Origin: Mytilus trossulus
Taxonomy: Eukaryota; Mollusca; Bivalvia; Mytilida; Mytilidae
Direction: 5' to 3'
NCBI RefSeq assembly: GCF_036588685.1
Contig: NC_086382.1
Span: 75,675,999-75,739,998, forward strand
Length of the DNA: 64,000 nucleotides
Below the pieces are notes generated by a model. The model was not told the DNA's origin and did no database searches. It saw only the letters and a program-made list of their open reading frames with translations. Of the stretch, positions 21,201 through 33,620 are shown in pieces. The translations under genes were made by a program, and so were the position numbers. How positions within the stretch are numbered: the stretch's first letter is position 1; every line of letters begins with the position of its first letter.

Positions 21201-23655
21201 TACATCTTCAGAAAAAGATTTATTTATTTTCAACATAAATATCATGTTTTCACATTTAGCTTTTAACAATACAGTGTAACATGCTAACAATGATTATAAC
21301 AAAAATGCTAACACATCTTCATTATTGCTTGTTTTATTGCAGTTGATCAAGTCATGGTATTCACTTGGTAAAAACAAAGATGGCATTACAATAACAGTCA
21401 AACTCCTTCATCCTAAAAGTAGAGGTCACCTTAAGTTAAATTCAACGGACCCTAACGAAATGCCAATCATTGATCCTAAATACCTCTCAAATGTAGAAGA
21501 TATTGAAACACTTTATAAAGGTAACATGTTTGCATACTTCTATCATATTGCCAAGAAAGTTAAGTGGCTGTTTTAAGTCCTTGCAGGTAAAACGTTTCTG
21601 AATAATAATGTTTAACTACTCATAAAATATGACATTAACAGATAAGTGGCAGGTTTTAATTGCATGAAACAAAACAGGTGAACATTCCCCATTATTTTGC
21701 GGTACTTCGACATACATCTGCAACGTTTTCATTGTCTATAATCTGTGAAATCTGCTTTCCTTTCCGTGTCACCTGAGATCACATCACATCATTTTCGGTG
21801 GGGTTTCAAGTTGCTTAGTGTTTTATGTTTTGTGTTTTGTGTACTATAATTTGTCTGTTTGTTTGTTTAGCCATGGTGTTGTCAGTTTATTTTCGATCTG
21901 TGAGTGTGAATGTCCCTCTGGTATCTTTCGCCCCTCTTTATCCATTAGTATTTCCGAATATGAAATAAATGAAGATGTGGGTGGTAACAACGAATGGTAA
22001 TCCAACGACGCATGTGACATTAGAACATCTAGAGGACATCAAATTACATGTCGGGGCGAAAACACATAATAACATATATGACCAAAATCGGTCAAGGACA
22101 TGAATATTTAGTAGAGCATATAAAAAATCTATAGCTAATGCTAAGATTATTAAATGACAAAAACAATAAGATATAGTTAAAGAAAACGACAAACAAAGTT
22201 ACTGAGTGTTCATATCTGACTTTTGATATGATTTCCTTAATATAAAGTAGCTAAACCGTTATTTTATTTGGATATATGTGAATAAATACCTCTTATGTTC
22301 ATGTCTTTATAGGTTTTCACATGCAAATGCATTACTCATTAATATAAACCCTTTTGTTATAACATTTGCAGGTATCAAACTAGTAAAATCGATCATTGAA
22401 ACACCAATAATGCAGTCCATAGGAGCAACAATAGAACCACCTTTTAAGGGATGCAAAGAATTTAAGTACGATTCTGATCTGTACTGGAAATGTTATATTC
22501 AAACATTCTCTGACCCAGGACATCATCCGGTCTCCACCTGTAAAATGGGTGCTTTCAATGACGTTCGATCTGTTGTTGACAATAAACTCAGGTAAATATG
22601 CATAATGCTATATATATATCAGCGTCTTTCCTTTAAAGAAATACGTATAAGCACGACTTTAAACTAGAATTTATTACAAAAGTTTCAATTTAAGATTCTT
22701 CAATGTCAACGTCCAACTTGTCATATTTATATTCTCTCTATCTAAGCGCATACAAAGTATCTTTTAAATAGCTCTATATACATTGTATATATAATTATAT
22801 ATATATATTGTTTACATTATTCAAAACGTCATGCAATGCCTGTATCAAGTCAGGAATATGACAGTTGTTGTCCATTCGTTTGATGTGTTTTGTCATTTGA
22901 TTTTGCCATTTGATTAGGGACTTTACGATTGAATTTTCCTCGAAGTTCAGTATTTTTGTGATTTTACCTTTCACACGGATTTTTACATAAAAAGTGAAAA
23001 TTATATTGAGATTGACTTTGCAACAAGTTATAGGTTTACGATCACACATTATTTCAGCACACTACAGAAATGTTTATTGAAGTTCAAATAGTAGTTTTTT
23101 AGATTGTAAAAGTGTGTCCTATTTCCTATCGTGACATTTTGAATAAGTTTTTATCCGAATTACGAATGATAGATGCAAAGCAATAGACGTTTCCCCCGTC
23201 ATAGTTCATTTTATTTGAATAGGAACACCGATCGTGAATTGTTTTTGCTTACAAAATTAAATGTAATCTTTATTTCTTTTTCCATTAAAATATGTAGTCG
23301 TGAAGATTCGCATTGCGGGATGACAAGAGAGGATTATCCGATTGATGAACCCGGTGGTTTCGTTTCTTTTTTCTGCTGTCGTTATTTTTTTAGAATGATT
23401 TATTAGATTCGAAGATCGGTTAAGTACAGTTGTCTTGTTTTAAGGTAAAAAAAAGGTTTACACCTTCCGTAATAATTTATTTGTTACATTACATTGCAAA
23501 AGTTGTCAATACAGTGCTTACATTATTGTTACAGGGTAAAAGATGTTTTCAACCTAAGAATAGTGGACGCCTCGGTATTTCCTGAGATAACAGATCACCC
23601 AAACGCAGCTACAATTATGATAGCAGAACGAGCAGCTGCTTTGATATTGAAATAA
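12209..23655 (+). CDS. GMC-family FAD oxidoreductase (choline/glucose dehydrogenase-like), 11 exons
   Basis: Coding exons: 12209-12344, 14841-15058, 15844-16033, 16912-17040, 17889-18010, 18529-18696, 19380-19527, 20534-20688, 21343-21520, 22372-22591, 23535-23655. They join in frame to 594 residues, the usual size for animal GMC enzymes. Met12 (12242) is an alternative start that places the hydrophobic signal segment (MCIIWLWSLLLITIL) right at the N-terminus. The FAD-binding Rossmann motif is YDYIIVGAGTAGS (41-53) with the ribose-binding Glu71 in LLLEAG. GMC signature 1 is GKVIGGTFAIND (exon 3), with F where small residues are usual. Signature 2 is GSYGSPKILFLSGIG (298-312). The active-site pair is His533 (HHPVSTCKMG) and Asn578 (DHPNAAT). 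Intron 1 has a GC donor; all other introns are GT-AG. Likely a secreted or lumenal alcohol/sugar dehydrogenase; substrate unknown. Confidence 0.9.
12294..13699 (+). repeat. 64-66-bp minisatellite derived from exon 1/intron 1 junction, ~22 copies
   Basis: Each unit contains CAAGACTGCCCAGAGTATAT, then ACCCAGTATGATTACATTATAG, then GCAAGT or GACAAGT and ACATTGG. The first unit is the last ~50 bp of GMC exon 1 plus its donor; the rest are tandem copies in intron 1. Roughly half of the copies keep GCAAGT and half have ACAAGT (no donor). Subtypes (GATTACATT versus GCATACATT; AGAGTA versus ATAGTA) are interspersed, indicating unequal exchange. The last copy is diverged and again ends ATTATAGGCAAGT. 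Confidence 0.9.
12345..12350 (+). promoter_or_regulatory. GC-type 5' splice site of intron 1
   Basis: Exon 1 ends ATTATAG and is followed by GCAAGT. Joining at this point to TTGGTGCTGG at 14841 completes the Val codon of the VGAGTAG motif. The donor is therefore GC, with the strong flanking consensus (AG/GCAAGT) expected of GC-AG introns. No GT donor fits the phase. Confidence 0.8.
14290..14660 (-). repeat. Mussel dispersed repeat (AGTAGTATACCGTTG...CCTCCCGCTT family)
   Basis: Lies in GMC intron 1. Blocks GTCAACAGTAGTATACCGTT, CTGCCATATCCCTTACAAGG and CTAACCTCCCGCTT recur in the same order at 16330-16610 and 47760-48010; an opposite-strand version lies at 33110-33620 and fragments at 24255-24425 and 54690-54790. 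No coding capacity; family name unknown to me. Confidence 0.6.
15190..15480 (-). repeat. Mussel dispersed repeat, inverted copy in GMC intron 2
   Basis: Reverse-oriented copy of the 3468-type repeat: GATTGCCAATCGTACGACCT, CAATGAGCAAATCCCATACC and CTGACTCGGGACAGGCACAT appear in order. Confidence 0.6.
16330..16620 (-). repeat. Mussel dispersed repeat in GMC intron 3
   Basis: Copy of the family at 14290 with CAATAGTAGTATACCGCTGT at the left and GCCAAACCTCCCGCTTTTAA at the right. The open frame across it is chance. A (TA)n tract follows at 16746-16766. Confidence 0.6.
17054..17282 (-). repeat. 83-bp tandem of the retroelement 3' end, 2.7 copies
   Basis: Starts 14 bp after the exon 4 donor. The unit begins TTGAGAATGGAAATGGGGAA and ends CTGAAGTCCACCAATGTAAAA, with starts at about 17055, 17138 and 17221. 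It matches the terminal part of the element at 1154. The open frames here are periodic repeat read-through. Confidence 0.8.
19739..20155. mobile_element. ~417-bp MITE with terminal inverted repeats, in GMC intron 7
   Basis: Ends CCAGTCACAGTGTTAC and GTAACAGTGTGACTGG are inverted repeats with mismatches only in the middle. The interior is full of irregular CGTAGCGAAACG-like short motifs, giving an unusually CpG-rich block. No transposase reading frame is present. Confidence 0.65.
21770..21965 (+). repeat. Mussel dispersed repeat in GMC intron 9
   Basis: Contains CACCTGAGATCACATCACAT, TTTAGCCATGGTGTTGTCAG and GTCCCTCTGGTATCTTTCG. The same family occurs inverted at 27880-28085 in an intron of the next gene. 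Confidence 0.55.
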
Positions 23656-24511
23656 TACTTACTACATGTATAATTATTGATTATGATTTGATACTTGAAA
23701 AGATTAACATAAATCCTTCACTTTATTTTGTACTAATTATAAGACATCATCTAACAGTATACTGTTGTTTGAAAATTCTCTTCTCAATTAATTATATCAT
23801 CACTACATTTATCATTACACATACTACATATTCACCATTTCCTTTCTCAATTTTACATACATTTCATTTAGTTTTCGACAAACTTTAGTTTTAACGAAGA
23901 TCTTTGATTTGCTGATAATAAGGGACTTCACTCTTAAAACGTAGACAGGACAGTACATTTTTTAATATTGTTTGGTAAAAATTATAACCTTGCGTGGGGA
24001 AAGAACAGGTAACTGTGACATTTAAGAAAGATAACAGCAGCAAAATCGCTGTTCGGTTGTTTTACATGTTGGAATTTTGGGCGATACATTAATAAAATAT
24101 CCTTTTTTTCCAGTGAATGTTCAAACTTATTTTTTACAAATTTTACAATTAATGAAAAGTGTTTTATCAGTATGATAAGTTTCACTTCATGTTGTTTTCA
24201 TTTAATAGAAAATTTTGCAAAATCCTGTAGCAAAATACTAAACTTCAAAACAAATTAAAAAAATAGTGAAGCCCAGACACAGTCATTTTTTCAATCAACA
24301 GAACAATCGAAAACCAACTGCCATTTCCCTGACTTTGTACAGGCATTTCCCGACAAACTTTGTGGGTTTCGCAGGGTTTTAAAGCAGGCTAAACATCCGA
24401 CTATGACAGACCAATTGTATTAAAACATTTATAATTTTCATATTGATAATATGAAATTTTATTCAGTCTTTCTGTCTCGCTCTCTTTTTTAACTCTATCT
24501 CTCTCTCATTC
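23656..24511. other. Convergent 3' intergenic region
   Basis: Separates the 3' ends of the GMC gene (+) and the MOLO-1-like gene (-). A decayed copy of the 14290-type repeat lies at about 24255-24425. A possible plus-strand AATAAA is present near 24090. No gene is seen. Confidence 0.45.
24458..24463 (-). terminator. Putative polyadenylation signal AATAAA
   Basis: TTTATT on the plus strand reads AATAAA on the minus strand, about 50 bp past the stop codon of the MOLO-1-like gene. Placement fits a very short 3' UTR, but AATAAA is common in AT-rich DNA. Confidence 0.4.
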
Positions 24512-27500
24512 CTACAAAGCATGTTCCTCAATATTATTGCTAGTTCCATCTACATTTGTGACAGTTATGGTAACACTAGGACTATAATGTGGTTCCTCAA
24601 TAATGAATTTCGCTCTGTCGGACATATCAATACTAAGTTCATCAGTTAAGTGTTGTTCTGTGGTGACCTCATTTGTCTTTTCTGTGTCTATTTTAGCCAA
24701 CCTTTCTCTTTCATCTGCCAAACGTTTTCTCTCTTTCCGACTTTTGAGAAAGTATTTGCGTTTCTTTATTCGAAGAGATGGATTTTCTTTTTCTCGAGTT
24801 TTCTTTAAATCTTTACGTACCATGAACGTTGCATAAACAAACAGGATCACGAATACAATGATTCCTGCTATTAAAGCTTCTGATGGAAGTCCTTGGGGTT
24901 CTTGTGTATCCCACTTGTATGATAAAGCTCGACCACCATTGGAGAATAGTTCACTATTAGAAAAGGGAAAAAAACAGAGTTTTAGGTAAATTCATTTTCA
25001 CATGCCATACAAAAACCTCATGTAGGACTGTATAATGATCAATTGATGTAACTTTGGTATAAAACGTACTGTAAAGACATGTATCGATTTGGTAAATGGA
25101 GTAACATTACCATACATTGCAATGTATTTGCGCAGCGCCTTGGTGTAATAATTAATGAAATTTTACGATACAATTTACTATACTCTTGTATCAAGGTTAA
25201 TAATGAGCAAAGGATTCTTTAATTTGATATTCCTACCACTCTGTAAAGTTTTATAAATGGGATGTTCGGTGTATTCGTCAATATAATAATAACAACTTGG
25301 TAAAATCTAAAACAGATATTCAGATCAGCATCAAACCTTTCGATTAATAAACATTATAAAGTACGAAAAATTTGCTCCAAACATTACAATAGTGTTACTC
25401 GAAAGTTAAGAAAAATCAGGCGATGTGGTAAAAATGTAAAATGACAATGCACACCACCAACCAAAGGAAAGCAAGACGGTTAAGGTTCCCATAATGTATA
25501 GTAAGATGAGTACAAATGGTCCATTCTGCATTTAAAAAAAATGAGATTAAAATTTTGACAATAAATCTAACTGTATATTTTGAACTCTACAATTCAAATT
25601 AAATTTCTTCAAGACATAAAACAATTTCAATTTTTTTTAAATTTTTTATTAATTTTTAATTATTTTTTTCATTTTGTTTTTTCATTATTTTTTTTCATTT
25701 TTTTTCCACAAACAACGTGTTCACTATATCATCCTTTGAAGTTTCTCCTTCTACATTCATTCATCTTTAGAGTTCTGTATTCTTTGAATTGATTTATTGA
25801 TACCAATACATACATTAGATATAAATGACTCTAGTTCGACGCTTGCCGTAATGTTTTCATTTAGAGGTTCTTTCAACTTTCCATATAAGTAGGAAGTTTG
25901 TCTTACTATTAAACCAGGTCCAAACCACAATTTTTCTTAAAATTAGGAAGTGAAGAGTATGCCAGTTGTTATCAAATATCCCGATTCTGTGTATCTTAAG
26001 CCTGTGTTTGTGTTACCTTACAATGTGCCTATTCCGTTGTTTTTCTCTAAGAGTTGCTGTACAACTGAGAATGGAAATAGGGAATATGTCAAATAGACAA
26101 CAACCTGACTAAAGAGTAGTTTTGGTTTTTGATTCGGATAAATGGTTTTTGTTTAATCAATTTGTGACTATTGAACAGTGGTAAACTACTGATTCCTTTA
26201 TTTGCAAACCAACTGAACTCATATTTCAGATTGAATATACATTGCATATGACATATTCGTTCTTTTTACCAAATAGTTGAACTAAGTTAAATACACATAT
26301 ACAACGCGTATAGAAATATATTCATCTATTTACCCAACTTTCTTGACCACGTAAATTAAGGCTGCACCATACAATCCAGACTGTAACATATTATAGGTTT
26401 CATTCCGTATTCTATCCTCAAAAGAGCTGGACAAGTTTTGTGTTACCGTATTTCCAATTGAAACCCAAATCTATGAAACAAAATAAACAAGAAATTAAAT
26501 CATGCATTTGATGAGCCTTTATCCGCTTTCTTTCTTATACATATTTAAAAAATATTGTCAAATTCTTTTTTTTTTCGTTTATATTATTACTTCGGGTTCT
26601 TAACCGTGAGCAGAAATTCATAATGAAAGACTATATTTTAAAGATTTATTTATGTCCTTTAGGCACATAAAGTACATACATATCAATTGGAAGTCAGAGA
26701 CAAATTATCACATAATAACGGATGAATCGTCAGTTAAAAGTTGTAAGAAAATACCAAAGTGGCGTTAAAAGAGTATTCCCCCTCCACTTAAAAAACAAGT
26801 CTATAAGCATGACATAGAAATGTATTGACTTAAACTCTGTAAATGACAAGACAAAACAAAACAATACCAAATACTGGGGTAAGTTGATCAAACATTTTTC
26901 CAGAGATCGTCGAAACGCATACTCAATCTGTAAGTCACCGTTGAACATTAATGCAAGTAAGTTCGAGCCAGTCAGCAACATAACAAAATGTGTATACAGA
27001 GCTGTATTACTTTAGCATGACAGATGGACTTGGATGACAGAAGATAAGCAATTGTAACACAATATATGGCCCGGTCATGATTATGATTAAATTTATTTGA
27101 CAAAAGCATTTCGATAAATTATCTTTGAGTGAATGAATCTAGAGGCATTGCATTTTTGTATTTATAGGAAATCATATCAAGCAATTAATAAATTCTAAAA
27201 AATATTCCTCCTATCTCACCAGCCTATCCTTCTGTGATAAAACAACAACCACGTCAATATCACATGGGCTGAATTTCCATTTCTGCAACCTGAGATGATC
27301 CGCAAACTCTGCGCCTAATTCATCTATATCGGTAAGGTTCCTGTTAAAAAAAGAATTTAATCTTTTTTTTTAAAGACTGATTTATGTCTTTAAGATTTTC
27401 TGCCAAAAATAGTTTATGTTATTTGTGATATTCATAGGTGGTATGTAACCATATTCCCTGTCAGTATATAGCAATTATATAATAAGGGTTTCTTTCCAAA

Positions 27501-29799
27501 AGAGTTTGTCTTCTTGTCATATTCAGTGTGGCATGACGTATATGGAGTGATACACATGTGCATTATTCGTATTAATTTAAATGGGGAAAAAATCTCCATG
27601 TTATTGCAACCTAACCAACATAAAACAAATTTCATTTCATCGTTTACATGGCTTGTTTTGATTATGGATTGGTGTTGCATGCTATTGGTATGTCCCTTCT
27701 CATTGGGAAAAAAGTAAATAACAAAGTATACACTAGTTAAAGTAAATTACGAAGTTTCATGTTCCTCCGAATTCGTTATGTCTGTTGATATTCAAACTGA
27801 TAGACTAGATGTCAATTTCATCAAAATAACTTAATTTTAAAAGATAATAATCAATTTTTAAGCCACTGGTTATATCTTTAGTAAGAGAAGAGGGACGAAA
27901 GACACCAAAGGGACAGTCAAACTCGTAAATCTAAAACAAACTGACAACGCCATGGCTAAAAATGAAAAAGACAAACAGAAAAACAATAGTACACATGACA
28001 CAACATAGAAAACTAAAGAATAAACAACACGAACCCATACAACTGTGCGTCAATCAAAATACACAGATCCAGTCATTTGTAGAAAAAAATATAACATTAA
28101 ATAACACGCATTCGTGTTAAAGTTTTTACCTATAATCTAATTAAACATTTACATATTAATTACCTATTTTTACCTATTTTACTTGTAACAACTAATACTT
28201 GCATATTGCCATTTCCAATCTGTCTGACTACACCGACGGAAATACTGTAAAAGCCTTGACCATTTGGACAAGTGGAACAATTACAGAAATATTCTTGTAC
28301 AGTTCTGTTAATGGTATCATCTAGTCTATCAGCTGCAACATAACATTAAACACTTTTCAATATATTGTAATATTAAGGAAAATTCAATAATCTTATTCGA
28401 TATTTCTAACATAAACACAAATATACAACTATTTTATGTATAATACTAGTAACCTTTTTCTATTATACATACATTGTAGCTTATTGAGTAGCACACAAAC
28501 AAACCCATATATATTGGACATTACAAATTGAATGACAACGGACCACACAAACCACCAACATTCGCCGCTACTGAGTAAATATACAAACAAACAAAAATGA
28601 AAAAATGAGGTTCAGTTAATTCAAAAACAAAGGGTTGTTTTGATTGCGCACAAACCCAACAATTACCAATATAAGAATCCGTGCGTTTCTAATGAAAAAC
28701 AAATAATAAAAATTTTTTTGTTTACCCTAGAACTGTCATTTCAATGGAATGTATTATATGTCTGTAGTTTTAATGAAATCAAAAGATATCCAGTGCCTAT
28801 CGTTTGAATTGAATCACATGACATCATTCTCCGAACGTTTGAATAAAATCAAATGTTATCATTCTCCGAGCGGTTGACGTGAATCAAATGATATAATTCT
28901 CCGAGCTTTTGAAGTGAAAAAAAAGATATCATTATCCGAATGATTGAATAAAATCAAATTATATGATTCTCCGAGCGTTTGGAGTGAATGAAAAGATTTC
29001 ATTCTCCGAAAGTTTGAATGAAATCAAAAGAAATAATTTGTCTGTTATTTGAATGGAATTAAATGATATCAGGTGCCAATAGTTTGCCTGAAATCTACTG
29101 ATATCTTTTATTTGTCGTTCTGGGTGTTGGCTTTTGACTGTTGTCTAAGACTCTTGTTGATTTTGCCTTTGATTATGTTTGACCTTGTTTTGACATGTCA
29201 CTGCAGTAATCGTCTTGATCTTATTTTTCTGTAGGTTAATCTCATGTGTTATAGTAATTAAATCTACAATATAATACTATGGCCTACAAACATTTTGTCG
29301 TTTTAAATCACGGTTTTTGTGTCAATTGTCAGTGGCGTAGACACATAACATCAAAATAATTGTTTATAAATGTTGGTAAACTTCAACGCTTGTTTTAAAT
29401 AAACCTTTTTTAGGAGCGCTCCAAACCTACCATTTGAAAGCTAGGAAATGAAGTATAGATATATTGACGAGCTGTATGGTCAAAAGGAGCAGAACAAGGA
29501 GAGCCAAAATATTTTACAATACCACTATACATACCTTCGTCTTGACTAAGTATACGATCAGGATCACAAATCCACGAGGCTTTACAGTTCCGTCCACAGT
29601 AGTCCAGTTGTATATCATTTCGGGGATTCGGAAAATTGTACTTATTCCATTGTGATACATTAGGCTTGATTCCGCAGTTTGAATGATTCCCTATTGGTAA
29701 TGTGTAAATGTGTTCCGAACAAACATATGAATTGTTAATTTGGGTAAAAATAATTGCAATGCTCCAGCATATGAACACTTTCGGGAATGTATTAAACAT
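24512..29799 (-). CDS. MOLO-1-like single-pass membrane protein (modulator of levamisole receptor-1 family), 5 exons
   Basis: Exons 29799-29535, 28332-28164, 27340-27220, 26470-26334 and 24953-24512 join in consistent phase to 377 residues. A signal peptide (ICWSIAIIFTQ region) starts the protein. The motif WNKYNFPNPRND...CGR...ICDPDRILSQDEADRLDD is characteristic of the MOLO1 family. It is followed by an alpha/beta extracellular domain with FADHL and LVVVLSQKDRLIWVSIGNTV-like strands. One transmembrane segment lies at 257-276 (ALIAGIIVFVILFVYATFMV). The cytoplasmic tail of ~100 residues begins with a strongly basic coiled stretch (KKTREKENPSLRIKKRK). In C. elegans the founding member is an auxiliary subunit that raises acetylcholine-gated channel activity. 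Function in molluscs is unknown. Exon 1 could be read on past 29535, but only the donor at 29534 keeps the next exon in frame. Confidence 0.8.
26060..26120 (-). repeat. Fragment of retroelement 3' end
   Basis: CTGAGAATGGAAATAGGGAA and ATGTCAAATAGACAACAACC match the terminal repeat of the element at 1154. It lies in an intron of the MOLO-1-like gene. Confidence 0.6.
27880..28085 (-). repeat. Mussel dispersed repeat in MOLO-1-like intron
   Basis: Contains GGGACGAAAGACACCAAAGG and TGACAACGCCATGGCTAAAA, a sequence I recognise as an abundant mytilid repeat. It is the inverse of the copy at 21770. Confidence 0.6.
28745..29105. repeat. 35-bp minisatellite in MOLO-1-like intron 1
   Basis: Units of the type TTCTCCGAGCGTTTGAATGA followed by ATCAAATGATATCA recur every 35 bp; CCG marks fall at 28831, 28866, 28901, 28936 and 28971. 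About ten diverged units are present. No coding. Confidence 0.75.
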
Positions 29800-31194
29800 G
29801 GTTTTAATTTATGTTTTTATATATAAAGATAAAACATTTCAGTTAGGTGTTGAGTTAGTAACCGTTCACTTTCATGGTCCGAAAGTAGAATAGCAAGAAC
29901 AATCAAAATTACAATTCTGTGCAATATATAAATCAATTGAAAAGATTATTTAACATCTTAAATTTCAAATACTTTTAGACCACTTTAAACTCCGTTGAAC
30001 GTTTCTTTCTACACAGTTAAGCATAAACAATAAGACATAGTATAAAGACATATCAATACAAATTCTTTCTTTTGTATACATTTGATAACCGGTTCAATTA
30101 TAAAGTATTGCATTCGTGTTTAAAATCGTGTTTAAAATCTTTGATATAAATTATGGGTCATTGACAAACCTAGCATTACAGTAGTTAAAAGGAAAATAAT
30201 CATTGATATACCAGTATATCATACTAAGGGCGATAAATCAAGAAAATTAGGGTAGAAATTGGTTTTTGGACAGTTTAGTGTGTCTATAAGTGTCGGGCGA
30301 GGGTATATATGTATGTAGGGGAGGGGGAGGAAATATGATAATAGAATCAGAACAGAAAAAAGGAAAATGATCTACCTATCATAATTTCATCTGCGTTTTT
30401 AACGCATTTTTGTTTAATATATATTTTTTTTTATTGAAGTTTAAGATCTACTAGATGAAATAAACATTTAATCGGCATTACAATTTGGGTTTTTTTTAGG
30501 GTGAAAATATGTCATTTTTTTTGGTGTCTTTAACGACACTTTCTTTTGGCGCTTTAAAGGTCACGTGATCATTTTGGTCAGTTTGATCGAATCCGGTGAG
30601 TAACGTTTTACTTTCAGAAAAACAATTTCAAAACATCCACCATCTTCGCTAGCCAAGGGTGACGATCCACTCGCGTCTAATGAACTGTCGGACAAATTCC
30701 TAACAGAAATACCCAAATTTTAATCAAGAGAATTATCATATGCTTGACTTGGTACAAATGCAATACCAAAATTTGTCCTTAAAATATAATTTGTATGCTA
30801 CATTTGACGATACCGTCCCTAACAAAAAATTGTTTTATTGTACCCTACATAAAAATTAAAATGTTAAAATATGTTTTTAAATCATAATTTTTTCTTATAA
30901 TTTCTTGAGCTCTGTGCAATTAATATGTAAGAATGACTGAAGAGTATTCTTCGCAGGAAATACTGACACGAAAAAAATTGATTGCTTGATTTACTGATGT
31001 GAAAGCGCAGAGGGTCTACGTATAAAGCATACTGGGAAGAAGTTTACAATAAATCTTATTGGTAGTTTATCAAAGTGGATGGACAGATTTGACGATCGGG
31101 AAACTCAGAAAGTTAGGCCGTGAGACATATTATTAAAAATTAAGAGTTGTAACACATTTTCTTAAACGAAGACACAGGAGTCAGAGTTCCTTTT
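29800..31194. other. Upstream region of the MOLO-1-like gene, no second gene seen
   Basis: Should contain the minus-strand gene's promoter. AT-rich with short homopolymers and a GGGGAGGGGGAGG tract near 30320. The GGTCACGTGATC palindrome near 30559-30570 contains an E-box-like CACGTG. No coding exon was found. Confidence 0.35.
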
Positions 31195-32985
31195 TTCTCA
31201 TCACTTGGCGTCCGTCGTCCGTCGTCGTCCGTCGTCGTCCGTCGTCGTCGTCGTCGTCCGTCGTCATTAACTTTTACAAAAATCTTCTCCTCTGAAACTA
31301 CTGGGCCAAATCAAACCAAACTTGGCCACAATCATCATTGGGGTATCTAGTTTGAAAAATGTGTGGCGTGACCCGGTCAACCAACCAAGATGGCCGCCAC
31401 GGCTAAAAATAGAACATAGGGGTAAAATGCAGTTTTTGGCTTATAACTCAAAAACCAAAGCATTTAGAGCAAATCTGACATGGGGTAAAAATGTTTATCA
31501 GGTCAAGATCTATCTGCCCTGAAATTTTCAGATGAATCGGTCAATCGGTTGTTGGGTTGCTGCCCCTGAATTGGTAATTTTGAAGAAATTTTGCAGTTTT
31601 TGGTTATTATCTTGAATATTATTATAGTTAGAGATAAACTGTAAAAAGCAATAATGTTCAGCAAAGTAAGATCTACAAATAAGTCAACATGACCAAAATG
31701 GTCAGTTGACCCGTTTAGGAGTTATTGCCCTTTATAGTCAATTTTTAACCATTTTTCGTAAATTAAAGTAATCTTTTACAAAAATCTTCTCCTCTGAAAC
31801 TACTTGGCCAAATTAATCCAAACTTGACCACAATCATCTTTGGGGTATCTAGTTTAAAAAATGTGTGGCGTGACCTGGTCAACCAACCAAGATGGCCGCC
31901 ACGGCTAAAAATAGAACAAAGGGGTAAAATGCAGTTTTTGGCTTATAACTCAAAAACCAAAGCATTTTGAGGAAATCTGACATGGGATAAAAATGTTTAT
32001 CAGGTCAAGATCTATCTGCCCTAAAATTTTCAGATGAATCGGTCCATCGGTTGTTGGGTTGCTGCCCCTGAATTGGTAATTTTGAGGAAATTTTGCTGTT
32101 TTTGGTTATTATCTTGAATATTATTATAGATAGAGATAAACTCTAAACAGCAATAATGTTCAGCAAAGTAAGATCTACAAATAAGTCACATGACCAAAAT
32201 GGTCAGTTGACCCGTTTAGGAGTTATTGCCCTTTATAGTCAATTTTTAACCATTTTTCGTAAATTAAAGTAATCTTTTACAAAAATCTTCTCCTCTGAAA
32301 CTACTTGGCCAAATTAATCCAAACTTGGCCACAATCATCTTTGGGGTATCTAGTTTAAAAAATGTGTGGCGTGACCTGGTCAACCAACCAAGATAGCCGC
32401 CACCGCTAAAAATAGAACATAGGGGTAAAATGCAGTTTTTGGCTTATAACTCAAAAACCAAAGCATTTTGAGGAAATCTGACATGGGATAAAAATGTTTA
32501 TCAGGTCAAGAACTATCTGCCCTGAAATTTTCAGATGAATCGGTCAATCGGTTGTTGGGTTGCTGCCCCTGAATTGGTAATTTTGAGGAAATTTTGCTGT
32601 TTTTGGTTATTATCTTGAATATTATTATAGATAGAGATAAATTGTAAACCGCAATAATGTTCAGCAAAGTCAGATCTACAAATAAGTCAACATGACCAAA
32701 ATGGTCAGTTGACCCCTTTAGGAGTTATTGCCCTTTATAGTCAATTTTTAACAATTTTCATTAATTTGGTAAATTTATGTAAATTTTTACCAAATATAGT
32801 TCTCTGTTACTAATGGGCAAAGTTCATGATAGATATAATTGTAAGAAGCAAAATCGTTCAGTAAAGTAAGAACTTCAAACACATCACCATCACCAAAATA
32901 CAATTTTGTCATGAATCCATTTGTGTCCTTTGTTTAATATGCACATAGACCAAGGTGAGCGACACAGGCTCTTTAGAGCCTCTAG
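31195..32985 (+). repeat. Mussel repeat with GTC-rich head, ~501-bp tandem core (3 copies) and palindromic tail
   Basis: Begins TCATCACTTGGCGTCCGTCG followed by GTC/CGT trinucleotides to about 31264. The core starting CTTTTACAAAAATCTTCTCC recurs at 31271, 31773 and 32274 (502 and 501 bp). Each core includes CAACCAAGATGGCCGCCACG, where the third copy reads GATAGCC. The right end GGTGAGCGACAC leads into the perfect palindrome AGGCTCTTTAGAGCCT at 32966-32981. Related sequence in opposite orientation is at 51536-52560. Confidence 0.8.
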
Positions 32986-33109
32986 TTTATTTTACTTTCC
33001 ACTGACCCAGCAAGAGTTATCGGATTTATTGTTAGCTATTATTCGTGTGTTTCTTTGTCAATTGTGTTCCCCTATTTATTTATATTATAGTCATGTAATG
33101 TTGTGTTGT

Positions 33110-33620
33110 CATTTTAATGTTATATTTCACATGGCCATAAAGAGGGAGGTTTATCATGCCACAAAACAACCAGGTTCAGCCCACCATTTTTTTCTTTAAA
33201 AATGTCCTGTACCAGGTCAGGAAAATGGCCATCGTAATATTATAGTTCGTTTTTGTGTTTATTACATTTTAACGTTGTGTTTCCGTGGTGTCGTTTGTTT
33301 TTTCTTATTTTTTAGTGTGAATTCACAATACTATAAGACGTGTCCCAAAGTCATGGTTTAGGTTTTTATGTTATATTTGTTGTTCTCATGAGATTTTGTC
33401 AAATGCTTTCCCCGTTTCTGTGTGTGTTACATTTTAATGTTGTGTCGTTGTTCTCTTATATTTAATGTGTTTCCCTCAGTTTTAGTTTGTTACCCCGATT
33501 TTGTTTTTTTGTCCATGAGAACTGTTGTTTGTCTGTTTGTCCTTTGCCTTTTTTAACGCGCGGAAGTCAAGCATTTTTGACATATTCATTTGATTATTTC
33601 TTTGGTATCTTTTGCGTCTT
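33110..33620 (+). repeat. Mussel dispersed repeat, opposite orientation to the 14290 family
   Basis: Includes AACCAGGTTCAGCCCACCAT, GTCCTGTACCAGGTCAGGAA and GCGCGGAAGTCAAGCATTTT. The remaining spacer to 34540 shows nothing recognisable. Confidence 0.5.

Noticed and set aside
29410-29534. Extension of MOLO-1-like exon 1 to the GTAGGT donor at 29430
   Set aside because: That join is phase 0 and puts a stop in the next exon; the donor at 29534 (AAG/GTATGT) gives the family-typical DPDRILSQDEADRLDD.
31322-31522. 66-codon frame with a WPPRL segment
   Set aside because: Lies wholly in a dispersed tandem mussel repeat whose other copies break the frame.
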